From Davidsoniella eucalypti (taxonomy: Eukaryota > Ascomycota > Sordariomycetes > Microascales > Ceratocystidaceae): DNA of 64,000 nucleotides. This document shows positions 36,343-46,589 of the stretch, piece after piece. The notes beneath the pieces were generated by a model. That model was not told the DNA's origin. It saw nothing but the letters and a program-made list of their open reading frames with translations, and did not search any database. The stretch lies in contig RMBW01000046.1 in NCBI GenBank assembly GCA_004009845.1, positions 62,001 to 126,000 of the forward strand, read 5' to 3'. How positions within the stretch are numbered: position 1 is the stretch's first letter; every line of letters starts with the position of its first letter. A program made the translations under genes and the position numbers.

Positions 36343-38807
36343 TCATTCTTCCCAGATAGTCGGTAGCTGATTTTGGCGCCGAATTGAGCGATGTTGATAC
36401 CGTCCGCGGGCTCGTCTTCGCGATCGTCCTCGTTCTGGTTCTTCTTCTTCCTTGCTGTCTTTGCTTTTGCCTATGCTTTTGTGCTGGGACCTGCTTCTAC
36501 TTTTCCTTTTGCTGCTATCGATTTCAGTGCGGTCTTCCTTGAATTGTTTTTGTGAACAGCGTCCAACATAGCTATCGAAATCGCTACCGGTTTCACCGTC
36601 GCTATCATCAAAAGAATCCTGAAGGTGGTCGTTTCCATCCGGACTGTTATCCCTACTACTACTACTGCTGCTGCTGTCAACTGTACTGTAACTGCTGACT
36701 TCAAATGAATATTCACCGAAGCCGCCTGAGTTATTGGTGATTGAAAGCAAGACTCGTGACAGCTCGATAGGTGCATAATACTTCTGCTGCTCCTCGTGGC
36801 GCTGTTGTGCTTCAAATTGTGTTAGTCGTTCCTCTGTGAGCTGTTGAAACACATGTGCGTCGGTTAACATCATGGCATACAGCTCATCTGTATCCTCTTG
36901 GCAAACCGATTGCCGGCCACGTTGCTGGGCATGGGACTGCCGCGCATTACACCACTGTGGCTGTCGTAACGCATTGGGATGTGCTCGCAAACATGAGTGA
37001 AGAGTTGGCTCTTCATGATGAAAGGCATCCGCCTGTAGGTAATCGTCAAGCTGTTCAAGCAGCATTATAGCCGATGACCGGGATGCTACACGATAATCAA
37101 TACACTGCCGGACAAGCAGCACGAGTTTATCTGGGCACCAACTGCGCACCATATTATGATTTTGTAGGCAACGAGAGATTAAATTGTGCAAGGGCACACC
37201 GTCTAAGACAGTGCCATAAGCCACTTGTAGCATCAAGATGCCGAGTGCCCAGATGTCGGCGGGTGGGCTATACGCAGCGACTTTGGTATCTATCAACGCC
37301 TCGGGCGATTTGTACTGAAGTGCGGTGAAGTTCGTCGGGGCTCGTTCGGTTTCTAAGATGCCAAAGTCGGAGAGCTGAACTTGTAGGAGATGCGGCTCGA
37401 AGCAAGGCCCTCGTGCGTGTATCAGAATATTCTCAGGCCGCAAGTTTCCATGCGTCAAGACTTGGTATTGGACTGCTGTCGCTGGAGGTGTTGTTGACCC
37501 AGGGATACCTGAGTGAAGATATGCCAAGGCTGTCAAACATTGCTTGAAGAGTAACAAAATCTCACCAAACGTGAGGGGATACACTTTTGTTTGATGTGCC
37601 AGACTTTTGTACGGCTGCCAGTCAAACATGACCTGGTCAAGGTCGGCTTCGGTCTTCACGATTTTTAGTAGATTTTCCTGTGACACGGGAATTTCTTGTT
37701 AGTGCCAAGCCTTTATAAACATGCCAGGGCGCTAGGAGTACTTACATGGCTTAGTGAGTTGTAGAATTCAACACGCTGCAGCCACTCACGTTTTAGCGCC
37801 GGGTTCGGAAGAACTGCACGCTTGACGGCAAATGCTTGTGCTGTGGTTGGATTCCAGATTTTATACGTTGATCCCCGCGCGCAGTCCATTAGCCGGCACT
37901 CGAAGAGCAGGATTGGCGCGTGTTTCCACTCTAGATTCTGCAACGTTTCAGACACTTCTGGCAGCACCAAAGGCGGGCGTTCGGCTGCAAACGACTCGAC
38001 AGCCTGTATAAAGTCACTGTCTTCCATGTCGTATAGCATAGGGACTAGTACATATTCTTGGCCGCTACCTGCCGTGATGGTGATTTCCGAATAGTCGACA
38101 AAGTGGCACCCCGATACCGTCCATGTAAAATTGGAGCGGAACTCAGTTCCGCGTAAGCCATAGGCTACTGAAATGCCCGTAGCGCTGCCTAGATCACTGA
38201 CTGTGAGGCGGTACAGGCCGTCATGATAGGCATCCGAGTAGCCGATCATGAAATGTAGCGGGTGCAAGCCTAGTTGCTCGTCTAACACCACGTCACATGA
38301 CTCTTCCAAGTATCCAAAAGTGAAGCCCTGGCGGTGTTTGGGTGGCTGGAGAAAGGATAGCTCAATGTATGGTAAATGCCGATACTTGATGAAGGCCGGG
38401 ATATCCTCAGTGGTATGGTCATCGCTATCTGGATCTGGTTCATGGAAGCGACTTGGGTTCTTGGCCTTGATGCGATCTGACAGTTCACCTGATAACGGGT
38501 AGATACGGGCAATCAGACTAGGCATGGATGGAAGAGCGGCGGCTGAGTCGATAGAAGACGCCGACATGGACGACAGCGAAGCCGTCGAAGCCGATGCTGA
38601 CGCTGGCGATGAGCATGAATCGGCGGAAGGCGAATCGAAGCCGGGGCTGCTCCCGGAACTGCGGTCCGAAGGCGAGCCAACCACGGAACCGTCAGCATCG
38701 GTAGAACAACGGACCGAGGGAGTAGAATATACTGATGTTGAGGTTGAGATCGACGGTGCCAATGTGTTGCCATGATCATCAACAGACGCAACCAAAGTTG
38801 TTGTCAT
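36343..38807 (-). CDS. FHA-domain protein with kinase-like domain, predicted pseudokinase (798 aa)
   Basis: Exons 37746-38807 and 36343-37677, 68-bp intron (GTAAGT...CACAG), 798 residues. After a Ser-rich leader, residues about 140-250 form a divergent FHA domain (FTFGYLEESCDVVL, then LYRLTVSDLGSATGISV and FTWTV). The kinase-like fold follows at about 310-570: the lysine of subdomain II is present (FAVKRA, Lys 329) and so is DFG (LSDFG, Asp about 458), with YKSPE and DIWALGIL. The catalytic loop reads HGNLRPEN instead of HRDLKPEN, so the catalytic Asp is Asn (about 432). The glycine-rich loop is also poor in Gly (YKIWNPTTAQ). The C-terminus is Ser/Arg/Lys-rich (RGRSRRRARGRYQHR). FHA kinases usually act in DNA-damage or cell-cycle signalling; here a phospho-binding scaffold is more likely than an active kinase. 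Confidence 0.85.
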
Positions 38808-38818
38808 TATTGTCCAGT

Positions 38819-38844
38819 GATAAGCCGCGATAAGCCGCGATAAG
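38819..38844 (+). promoter_or_regulatory. Three phased GATAAG sites before the FHA-kinase start
   Basis: GATAAG occurs at 38819, 38829 and 38839, within a 10-bp tandem GATAAGCCGC. The array lies 12 bp upstream of the ATG at 38807. Fungal GATA factors (nitrogen, iron and light regulators) bind HGATAR; 10-bp spacing places all three on one face of the helix. The array could be promoter or 5' leader. Confidence 0.5.
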
Positions 38845-41556
38845 CAGTTGCCAGCAACAATGGCAGCAACAAGCCGTGGCCGAAAGTGGCAATTACACTA
38901 AGGCAGCGCACGAGGGCGAACGAAAGAAGCAGGAGATCTGAATTGAATTCTGTGGATCAATGGCTCTAGATTTTCCCACTAGAGAACAGAAGACAAGAAC
39001 GGGGGCTTCTCTTTTCAAGTTCACAGATATTGGCCTCAATGAAGACAAAAAGACGACATGAACAGAGGAAAAAAAGAAAGGAAGAAGATAGGAACGGAAT
39101 TGTTATTAAAGAAATGATCGGAACTGAGCGACGGAGATGCGGGCGGGGACGAGTTGGGAAGGCGCCGTGGTCTTTCCAGAAACCAAGCAGCAGCAATTGG
39201 ACGTGATATTTAGTTGGTCTAACGATGAGATACTGGATGCTTTGTGTCTGTTTGTGTACATATAAACGTCGTATTGTGGTTTTGCTTTAGCGGGCAAGGA
39301 AACCTGCAGGCACCTTTTTTTGTGCTGCTGTACCCAAAAAAGCCACAGAAATTGGAGAAGAAGGAGCGCTGAAAGTGCTAGGTCCCCTATAGAAAATATA
39401 GACATAAAGTTGGCAGCAAGAAACAGAATAATGAAGAAAAGAAACCAGCGTTATAAAGACTCTTTATCAGGATGAACAAGACGAACAGCCCGGAATATAT
39501 CATCAAAGGGTCTGCCAAGGATAAGCTAGAGTAGCGGCCGACGGAGGCAAATAGCTACTATTCTTCGGCTTATTGTGTTTTTCCTTTCTCTAACATGATA
39601 CAAGCAGATTCCGAAACACATCACACGTCGCCACCCGATGCATATGAATATGCTATTGGAAGGAGTACTTGACATGAGAGGCAGATAGCCTCTGGACTAC
39701 AAATAGTTAAGCACTAAGTCTTGCTTTAGTCTATCTATGCTTCTGATCTTGCCTTCCTTTTGCTGCTTACTGAATATACGGACTTTCCTACGGGCTAGTC
39801 CATCCGAGCCGGCTTTAGTGTGTTTAAGCAGCGAATCCAATGCCATTATATCATATTGAGGCTAGACATATCTAACATTCTTTAGTCACATTGCATTAGC
39901 CTCAGTTCATTCCACCAAGTCCGCTCTTGAGTGACCCGATGACCAGTCTCTCTGCTTGTATTACTGCAGCACAAACGCGTACTGATTACGCTACTTGAAA
40001 AGATGGCTGTTAAGCCTTTGTGAATAGTTACAACTACTTCCGGTCTACAGATATGGCCTACTCTCCTAATTGGACATCCTGAACCATCTTACTTACTAAG
40101 ACGTTGTTCACTTTGAAAAAAATAAGAATGCGCTTTTTTGCTACGGCAGAATTCGTCTTTTGCTTGTTCTTTGCCATAGCCTCTTGGATTTCTTGCCTTT
40201 TCATACTTGCAAGGTATATCGTGGCCTCAACATTACTAGAAACCAAGTATGTTAAACTCGCCAGGCCAGTTGTGACGTTATCACACCGCAAATATCATTG
40301 TGCTTAGGTATCTTATCATACAATCATGTGCTACCAACAATGATAGCCCAAAATACACAGCATTAGATATATGTAGGCTCAAAATATAGGCTGGCTAATC
40401 CGCTGTTTGCATCTTTCTTCGTCAAGAATCAGCCTCTATACTTTACTTGTCCATGCTGATCTCTTGGACACTACTATCGGAGTTTATCATACCATCTTCA
40501 ACAAACTATGTCACTCGCTTATCACAGCAGGCTGAGATTCATTTTTGTATTCGAGGTCAATAACTATGAAATGAGGGGTTGTTGAGAATGTCACATCGCG
40601 GCAAAAATCAATGCATGAAATTCTGACGCGTGGACTTTGCTGCGTGGGTACATATATAGAGGGGCAAATAGAAACGGTAATGGGGGATAACTATGCAGTT
40701 TGTCGTTGTATATTACTGATGCTTTGGGTGACTACATTTACATTTGTACACAATGTATGTCTATCATTAGTCATGACAAAGTACCCTGCCGCCCTGGTGC
40801 TTTCTTATTGGCATTATCAACAACGCACTTCATAGATTCGGCCGCCCCCAAAGCTAGTTCGTCACCCCAAATACTTGAGCTCGATTCAAATACTCGAGCT
40901 CGATTACCAAGAAGACTGGCCAACCTAGAGGAGTAGATAGTTGCCCAATATATTCTGGCCTGGATTCTCAGGTCAATTATTCATTGCTTTCGTGGTGTGG
41001 AAGATATAGCTAATATTCTACTGGCTTGTCTCTATCCTGCAGTCTGGTGGCAACGAGAGCTAAAGATGCACTGTGGTGTCTGGAGAACCCAAGGCCGAGG
41101 GAGCTCCATGTCGACTCCAAGATGTCATACTTGACTTCACACAAGCTCAAACCAAGCTCGGATGACCTCTAGATCTTCGAATATAGCCTTTTGGTAGTTA
41201 TATGCTAGAACATGATGTGCCTTTAGCTCCAGTTGCTGCTTTACGAAGTTAGAGACCCAGTGATTGCCAAAAGGGGGACGTGTCGATAGTATGTTGGCTA
41301 TATATTTTACACCAGAGGGCTGAGACGAAATAATGGTGAATCTAAGTCTAAATATTGAACAATCGTATGACCCGTTTCATGTGGTTGTGAAATAAGTCAA
41401 TATGACGACAAATGATAGCTAGTATGTTGTCGTGTATATTAGTTGAGCTAGTCAAGCTTCTTGAAATAGATTACATTCGAGACAACTTCTTTCTTCTAGT
41501 TAATAGTTACTTCTTTGGATTCAGATCTAAGATTCGCTTTACCGTATGCTAATTAA
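38845..41556. other. 2.7-kb gene-poor interval
   Basis: Promoter side of the FHA gene and flank of the PAQR relic. A local tandem duplication (CTTGAGCTCGATTCAAATA / ACTCGAGCTCGATTACC) lies at about 40874-40910. No supported gene. Confidence 0.5.
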
Positions 41557-42570
41557 TTAATGAGAGTAGACCGCAGCATAGTCACAGATAGGGCTTGAGT
41601 GATGAGCCTCCAACGCGGAGATGGCGCCTCTTATACGAGAAGCAGCGGCTAGTGCCACACATAGGTATATGGAAAAACTGATGTGAAGCTCCTATGATAT
41701 CAAATTTGCCGGGGATCCAACGTTCCTGTATATCTGAAGTATTGATAACTCGGTCTTTTCACGTGCACCATAGAGTAGCGCTCCAATAAGTGCTAATACT
41801 CCTCCGGCATAGTAGTAGTCAACTCCGCTATAGATTCGGACTTGCCAATATGGCCTAACAATGGCAAAGTGGTGGCAGACAGGGAGGATGGCTGAGAGAC
41901 GTATCATGATGAAAATTCCAAGTCTAAATATTCGCCATTCTGGGGCTTGAAAACGAGGGTTAAGAACTACGAATGCACCAATAGTACATAGACCAATATT
42001 CCGAGAGTGCATAATAATAGTAATAGCCCGAAAGCGCGCATTGGAGTAGACAACGGCCTTACGGTGCCCGAGTGTATTCTTTGCAGATTTTGTTCACAGT
42101 AGAAACCAGCATAGATGCCAGAGAAGAACGCTCCGCATGTCTGGATTAGAATTGCTGTGAAGCCGCACCTAACCATAATAAATGATAGTGACAAGAATGG
42201 CAATGCAGCAGATGATAGGTGACCGAAGTCAGGAAACATCGCCGTCGTCCATAAGTCCGCTTTCACGGCAAAGATGTATTGTTCCGAGGCCGTAGCCGGC
42301 ATCATCTTCTTGATCCCCCGTGTCTCCGAGCAGATAAGCACGAGCGTTTTTAATGCCGGAAGTATAGATGCTCAGAGTCTCGTTATATAAAACAAGCTGA
42401 GGATACAGCTGGACACGAATAGGTCTATATGAGATTAGGATATATATTCTTAGACACCAGTTTGGCGTTTGTTCGATGTCTTTTAGACGCGGAGGCCACA
42501 AACCCGAACCAATGTCCTCCGAGGTAGGCTCAGTATAGTTATTCTCCTGGGTTAGTTTGTCGTTTTCCAT
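41557..42570 (-). pseudogene. PAQR/Izh (adiponectin receptor-like) membrane protein pseudogene
   Basis: Relic of a seven-transmembrane PAQR receptor/hydrolase. Conserved landmarks appear in order but in different frames: ILISYRPI and YNETLSIYT (family: SGYRP, HNE.NI.TH) after ATG 42570; YHLLHCHS (zinc-ligand His region) at about 42200; ILIQTCGAFFSGIYAGFYC; WRIFRLGIFIMIRLSAILP; GGVLALIGALLYGA; and ERWIPGKFDIIGASHQFFH at 41725-41669, followed after one more frame change by LCVALAAAS and HHS. At least four frame changes are needed. A 29-bp insertion at 41734-41762 interrupts the GALLYGA...ERW junction. The HNE motif reads YNE. Frameshifts rather than C-to-T change dominate. Family identity is strong, loss of function very likely. 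Confidence 0.85.
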
Positions 42571-43402
42571 GGCCGGGCCAAGATAGTTTATAGTACAAAA
42601 GTAAAGGAAACAAAGAATTAGCAATCATAGTTACATCTTTAAAGCTGAGATATTTCGAGAGCTTAGATTCATCAGCTACAGTATTTCTACATAAATGCCA
42701 CTTAGAATTTGTTGGGGAGACTATAAACAGAACTTCTTTAGAACAATCTCTTCGCAGAACAAAAGCAATCGACCGTCTTCCTCACACCATGAGAGATTTG
42801 TAAACGGCAATAATGAAGCAATCCAAGCTGTGGTGCCCTCAGCTATGCTTGTCGAAAGGCAAGGAAGGATAAACACGAATGGCTTACATGGAAATTGCTA
42901 TGATTACATTGGGTTGATTAGTAAAAATTCATACCAGCCAAAGCCAACACTTTGCCTATGATACTGAGCTCAGATCCTGTTACTCTTTCTTAGACTCATG
43001 TGCGAGACACAGAGACGTGAGAAATCTAGAACATTGTCACCTAGTTCCCTGGTTTCTTTAACTATGACAACGTCTTATGGCTCACGACTTCTCTCACTAT
43101 TACTATTACTTTACTTTTTCGTACTGGGCCTATTAGAACAGAACCAACTGGAGGGAGCGTAGCGACCTCTGAAACCATTTCCTTTAGACAAGTATTGTTG
43201 TACATTGTTCTTGTTGTTAAGACTGGATCTCATACCTACGGAATTGTGCAACGAACTCCCATTGAGCTCTGCAACCTGCTTTAAGGCCAATCTGACTGGC
43301 TACCCTTGAGTTGTTTTCTAACTACTATCAGCGTATCATGTACGTTATGTGACTAAGCAAGATCGGCTATATATCCGACGCATACATATCCGACAAAGAG
43401 TC

Positions 43403-43428
43403 CCGATATCCGCCAGAGCGGATATCGG
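43403..43428 (+). promoter_or_regulatory. Perfect 10-bp hairpin CCGATATCCG / CGGATATCGG
   Basis: Arms 43403-43412 and 43419-43428 with a 6-base loop. The half-site ATATCCG also recurs twice just upstream as ATATCCGAC (about 43372 and 43387). Clustered direct and inverted copies suggest a regulatory binding site about 1 kb before the 248-aa gene, but it could belong to an old element. Confidence 0.4.
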
Positions 43429-43793
43429 AACTGTCGTCGAACTGTCTTACTTGTAATAGGATAGAATAGTAATATTTTCGCCACATGATCATTCCGTTTG
43501 CGTATGAGCAGTTTGTGCGTTTCCGAGCAGATATAAAAGGAGCTATTTACCCGCTTCTTTTACTCTCGTTCTTTTGTCTTTCATTTCATTTCACATTTGA
43601 TATGAGTATCTATTTCTACCAAGTCCCATTTCTTTCAAAATTCACAACATTTACTACTTAATCTTCAATATTTCTACGCCATTAAACCTAATTACTTTAT
43701 AAAAATCTCACGACCTTTTTCCAAATATGAAGCCCAGTGTGGAATATCTGTCCACCAATTTCTGCCATAGCTACGGTCTAGACTGAGTCTTGG

Positions 43794-44090
43794 TGGCCAC
43801 TGTCTGTTCCTTTCTTCGGTTTCCTAGATCGAAAGCCGAATATCACTATCAGCTTCTGCCTCATTTTCATGGCCACCGTCTACTCGTTTCTTAGAGTTTC
43901 TACATCGGAAGCCATGAACGGAACAAACCTGTTGACAAGTACTACTAATCTCTTCTAGCTTCATATGAGTGGCTCTAACTATTTGTCACTAAGCCAGAAG
44001 CAAACGAGCACCTGTCCGCTTCCGTCATCTTGGTTGCCACATTCTATCTGCTTCATTTTGCTTCCGAGACTGAGTTCAAAGCACGTGAAC
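43794..44090 (+). repeat. Divergent tandem repeats of about 80 bp
   Basis: Three related segments begin at 43794 (TGGCCACTGTCTGTTCC), 43870 (TGGCCACCGTCTACTCG) and 44031 (TGGTTGCCACATTCTATC). Each continues with a CTTC/TTTC-rich block and a GGAAGCC or CTTCCGAG-like end. Offsets of 76 and 161 fit a roughly 80-bp period. They are diverged and lie directly upstream of the 248-aa gene. Confidence 0.45.
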
Positions 44091-44389
44091 GATGAGGCAA
44101 AATCCCATAGTTTTGCCTATATAAGTAGGATCGCTCGCTCAAGATTTGCAAAGTTTGGCTTTGAATTTCTTCCTCCTACATGCACGATTTTCTTGTGACT
44201 TTACTACAACATTTTTGTATACCATTCAAAATTCACCAATATCACCAAATCTTCCAACTTCTATACCAACGTCCACTTTAAAGAACAAACAGTGCGTCTG
44301 ATGGCAATCGACGGCTGGTGGTCATGAAATATGGCTAACATGTGGACAGACACTTAGAAACGGTTTCATTCACACAAACGTCTGCCAAA

Positions 44390-45136
44390 ATGGAAAACTT
44401 CAACCCTTGCCATGATATCCTCTACCTTGAGGGCTTCATTCGCTGCCGCATGGACTATGGGGACTCTGGCCTTAAAGGCGAATCGAGCCCCAATGTCACT
44501 GGCGCTGATGCAGATGCCTTGTTCTACAACGTTCTGTTTAGACATTTCGAGATCATCGAATACATCAGAACTGGCTCTACGAACCAAGATGCCATCATGG
44601 CTAAGATTGCTGAAGCTGCCCATCAGGCTGAGATCCGGAAGTTCAACGAACGCATGGCGTGTACTCCCGGGCAACTTGGCCCTGATAACGCACACTCGGT
44701 CAAGCCATCTGACTTTGAGACTCCGTACTTCCGCTCAGGCAACCCTCTAAAGGCTGCTCTGCAGGACACTATCAGGGGCCAGTTTGATCCGGACGCGTAC
44801 ACGGCCTGCTGCCATGCGCTCGAGAACTCCATGGATCCGTTTGTGCGTTTTGTGTTGAGCAACGCTGCGGAAGACATCGATCGTCCCCCGCTTTTGAACC
44901 CTTTCCTACCTCGCACGGCTGAGGAAAAGTGCTTGCGCAAGATAAAGCCTTTTACTCTACACTGTAGCTTGACAGGTTGGGATCGGATCGAGGCTCGAAG
45001 ACGTATCGACCCGCACAATCAGGCTTTCTGGGCTGGCTACCACTTCAGATGGCCTGTGGGTGTCAAGTCAGATGTCATAGATTACGATATGGATGCCGAT
45101 GTACCAGGGTCCGATCCCACTATTATAGCAGAATAG
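44390..45136 (+). CDS. Orphan protein of unknown function (248 aa)
   Basis: Single-exon frame of 248 codons from ATG 44390 in a strong context (GCCAAAATGG); the frame extends upstream only through a GTG codon. Its coding region is clearly GC-richer than the AT-rich flanks, which argues for a real gene. No signal peptide, membrane segment or known domain is recognised. The protein is rich in Asp, Phe and Pro, with an aromatic C-terminal segment (NQAFWAGYHFRWPVGV) and an acidic tail (DYDMDADVPGSDP). It sits between two local repeat families in the degraded accessory region. An effector or lineage-specific gene is possible but unproven. Confidence 0.65.
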   Translation: MENFNPCHDILYLEGFIRCRMDYGDSGLKGESSPNVTGADADALFYNVLFRHFEIIEYIRTGSTNQDAIMAKIAEAAHQAEIRKFNERMACTPGQLGPDNAHSVKPSDFETPYFRSGNPLKAALQDTIRGQFDPDAYTACCHALENSMDPFVRFVLSNAAEDIDRPPLLNPFLPRTAEEKCLRKIKPFTLHCSLTGWDRIEARRRIDPHNQAFWAGYHFRWPVGVKSDVIDYDMDADVPGSDPTIIAE

Positions 45137-45335
45137 GGTACTAGCTCCGCCTAAGTTACGACCAAGATTCAGAAATAACCAAGTATTTCACGAGCCTCGG
45201 GGCGCAATCAGGTGTGTCGACCGTGGTGATCCGGCCACCGTTTGTTTCTTCGGCTGTTCGTGGGAGCTTGCGAGTGTCTGATCTCTTGGGCGTTTGGTTT
45301 CAATACCTCTTAGGCGGGCGTTGTTGTTAGAAGGA

Positions 45336-45802
45336 AGCGGAGTACCGAGTGTGTCCAAGGACCGCCAAGCCCCATGTCCCTCTTTCTTCTGACGGCAACG
45401 CTCCTTCGTTTAATCTTTGCTCACTTGACAGCGTTTGTTTCTAGCGATAGATGATGTGATCTTCCAGCAATGTTTCGGGCTGGGAACAGCGGAGTACAGA
45501 GTATGTCTAAGGACTGCCAAGCCCCACGTCCCGCTGTCTCAGTCTGGATTGTTGTTGGAATATCCTGTCTCTACTTGTTGTTTATTGTTCTTGTTTGTGG
45601 TTTATATAGTTGACATCTCCGAATGCCCTTTACCGAGTTAAGCGGAGTACCGAGTGTGTCTAAGGACCGCCAAGCCCCATGTCCTGCTTTTCTCGGTTCT
45701 TCTGCCCCATTCCCCCAATATAGGCGCAAGTGTGCCTGTAGTTTTTTTCATCAAGCAGGCGGAGTACAGAGCGTATCTAAGGATCGTCAAACCCCACGTC
45801 CC
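45336..45802 (+). repeat. Four interspersed 44-45-bp repeats at about 150-bp spacing
   Basis: Copies start at 45336, 45488, 45641 and 45758. Each reads GCGGAGTAC, then CGAG or AGAG, then a GTCTAAGGAC-like block, then GCCAAGCCCCATGTCC. Sequence between copies is unrelated. Spacings are 152, 153 and 117 bp. Most differences between copies are transitions (for example ACCGCC/ACTGCC/ATCGTC). Confidence 0.75.
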
Positions 45803-46589
45803 TCCTGCTTGGTTTTTTCTAATTTTTTTTTTTAAAATACAAAAACAGTTCAAAACCAACATAATTACCTTTCCCAATGTGAATGTGTTTTAGTATTCCA
45901 TGGTGCCTAAATATATGTTTTTCCTTACATAGCCATGCTGAGCTGGTGCATAGAAATAGATAGGATTCAACTAACATAGAATATATAGAGGACTAGAAAC
46001 AAGACTTGTGTATTAGACTTTTATATAAGCTACGTATAGGATCTATGTATAGGTTGTTTATGCAACTTTGAGGTGTGTGGTGTGCACACAAAGCATATAG
46101 GACGCTTGTAAACAATTTTATAGGACTTGTATAGGGCTAGTTAGTAGTTGCCAAACTATAAAAGTGAAGGACTGTGTGTTTGTTTATATCGAAGCTTCAA
46201 AACTATGTATCATTGTATGAGCTTACATAACACCAACCCTCTTCGTAACCCTGCCGAATAGTAGGCATCAATGACGATCAATGTCATTTCCAACTCCCGA
46301 GCGGTCAGAAAATGCAGGTGCGCATAGATTTAAGCATCTCTTATGACTTTTTAGGGTCCAGTTCTGAGGCCAAGCAAGCTCTCTATCTAGCACAGCCCGA
46401 GGGTAAGCCTGTCTGGTTCCAGAATTAGCTACCTGGTGTTTTTGCCGTACAACACAGACTATGAAAAGCTATTCCGAAAGGCCGGCGGCTATCGGCACGG
46501 GGGTTTGGCCCGACGGATTACGCCTGGGCGATAGCTGTTGGTGTACTTTTTCATATTTTCCTCCCCTTTTAGCTGGCGAAAGGCAAAAG

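Larger units (their letters stand above)
42571..44389. other. 1.8-kb interval with hairpin and divergent repeats
   Basis: No supported gene. Holds the hairpin at 43403-43428 and the roughly 80-bp divergent repeats at 43794-44090, both listed separately, and the promoter of the 248-aa gene. Confidence 0.55.

Noticed and set aside
44342..44389. Earlier start of the 248-aa protein
   Set aside because: The upstream extension begins with GTG; ATG 44390 has a strong Kozak-like context.
45336..45802. CRISPR-like array
   Set aside because: Eukaryotic context, only four diverged repeats, spacers over 70 bp and unequal, no cas genes.
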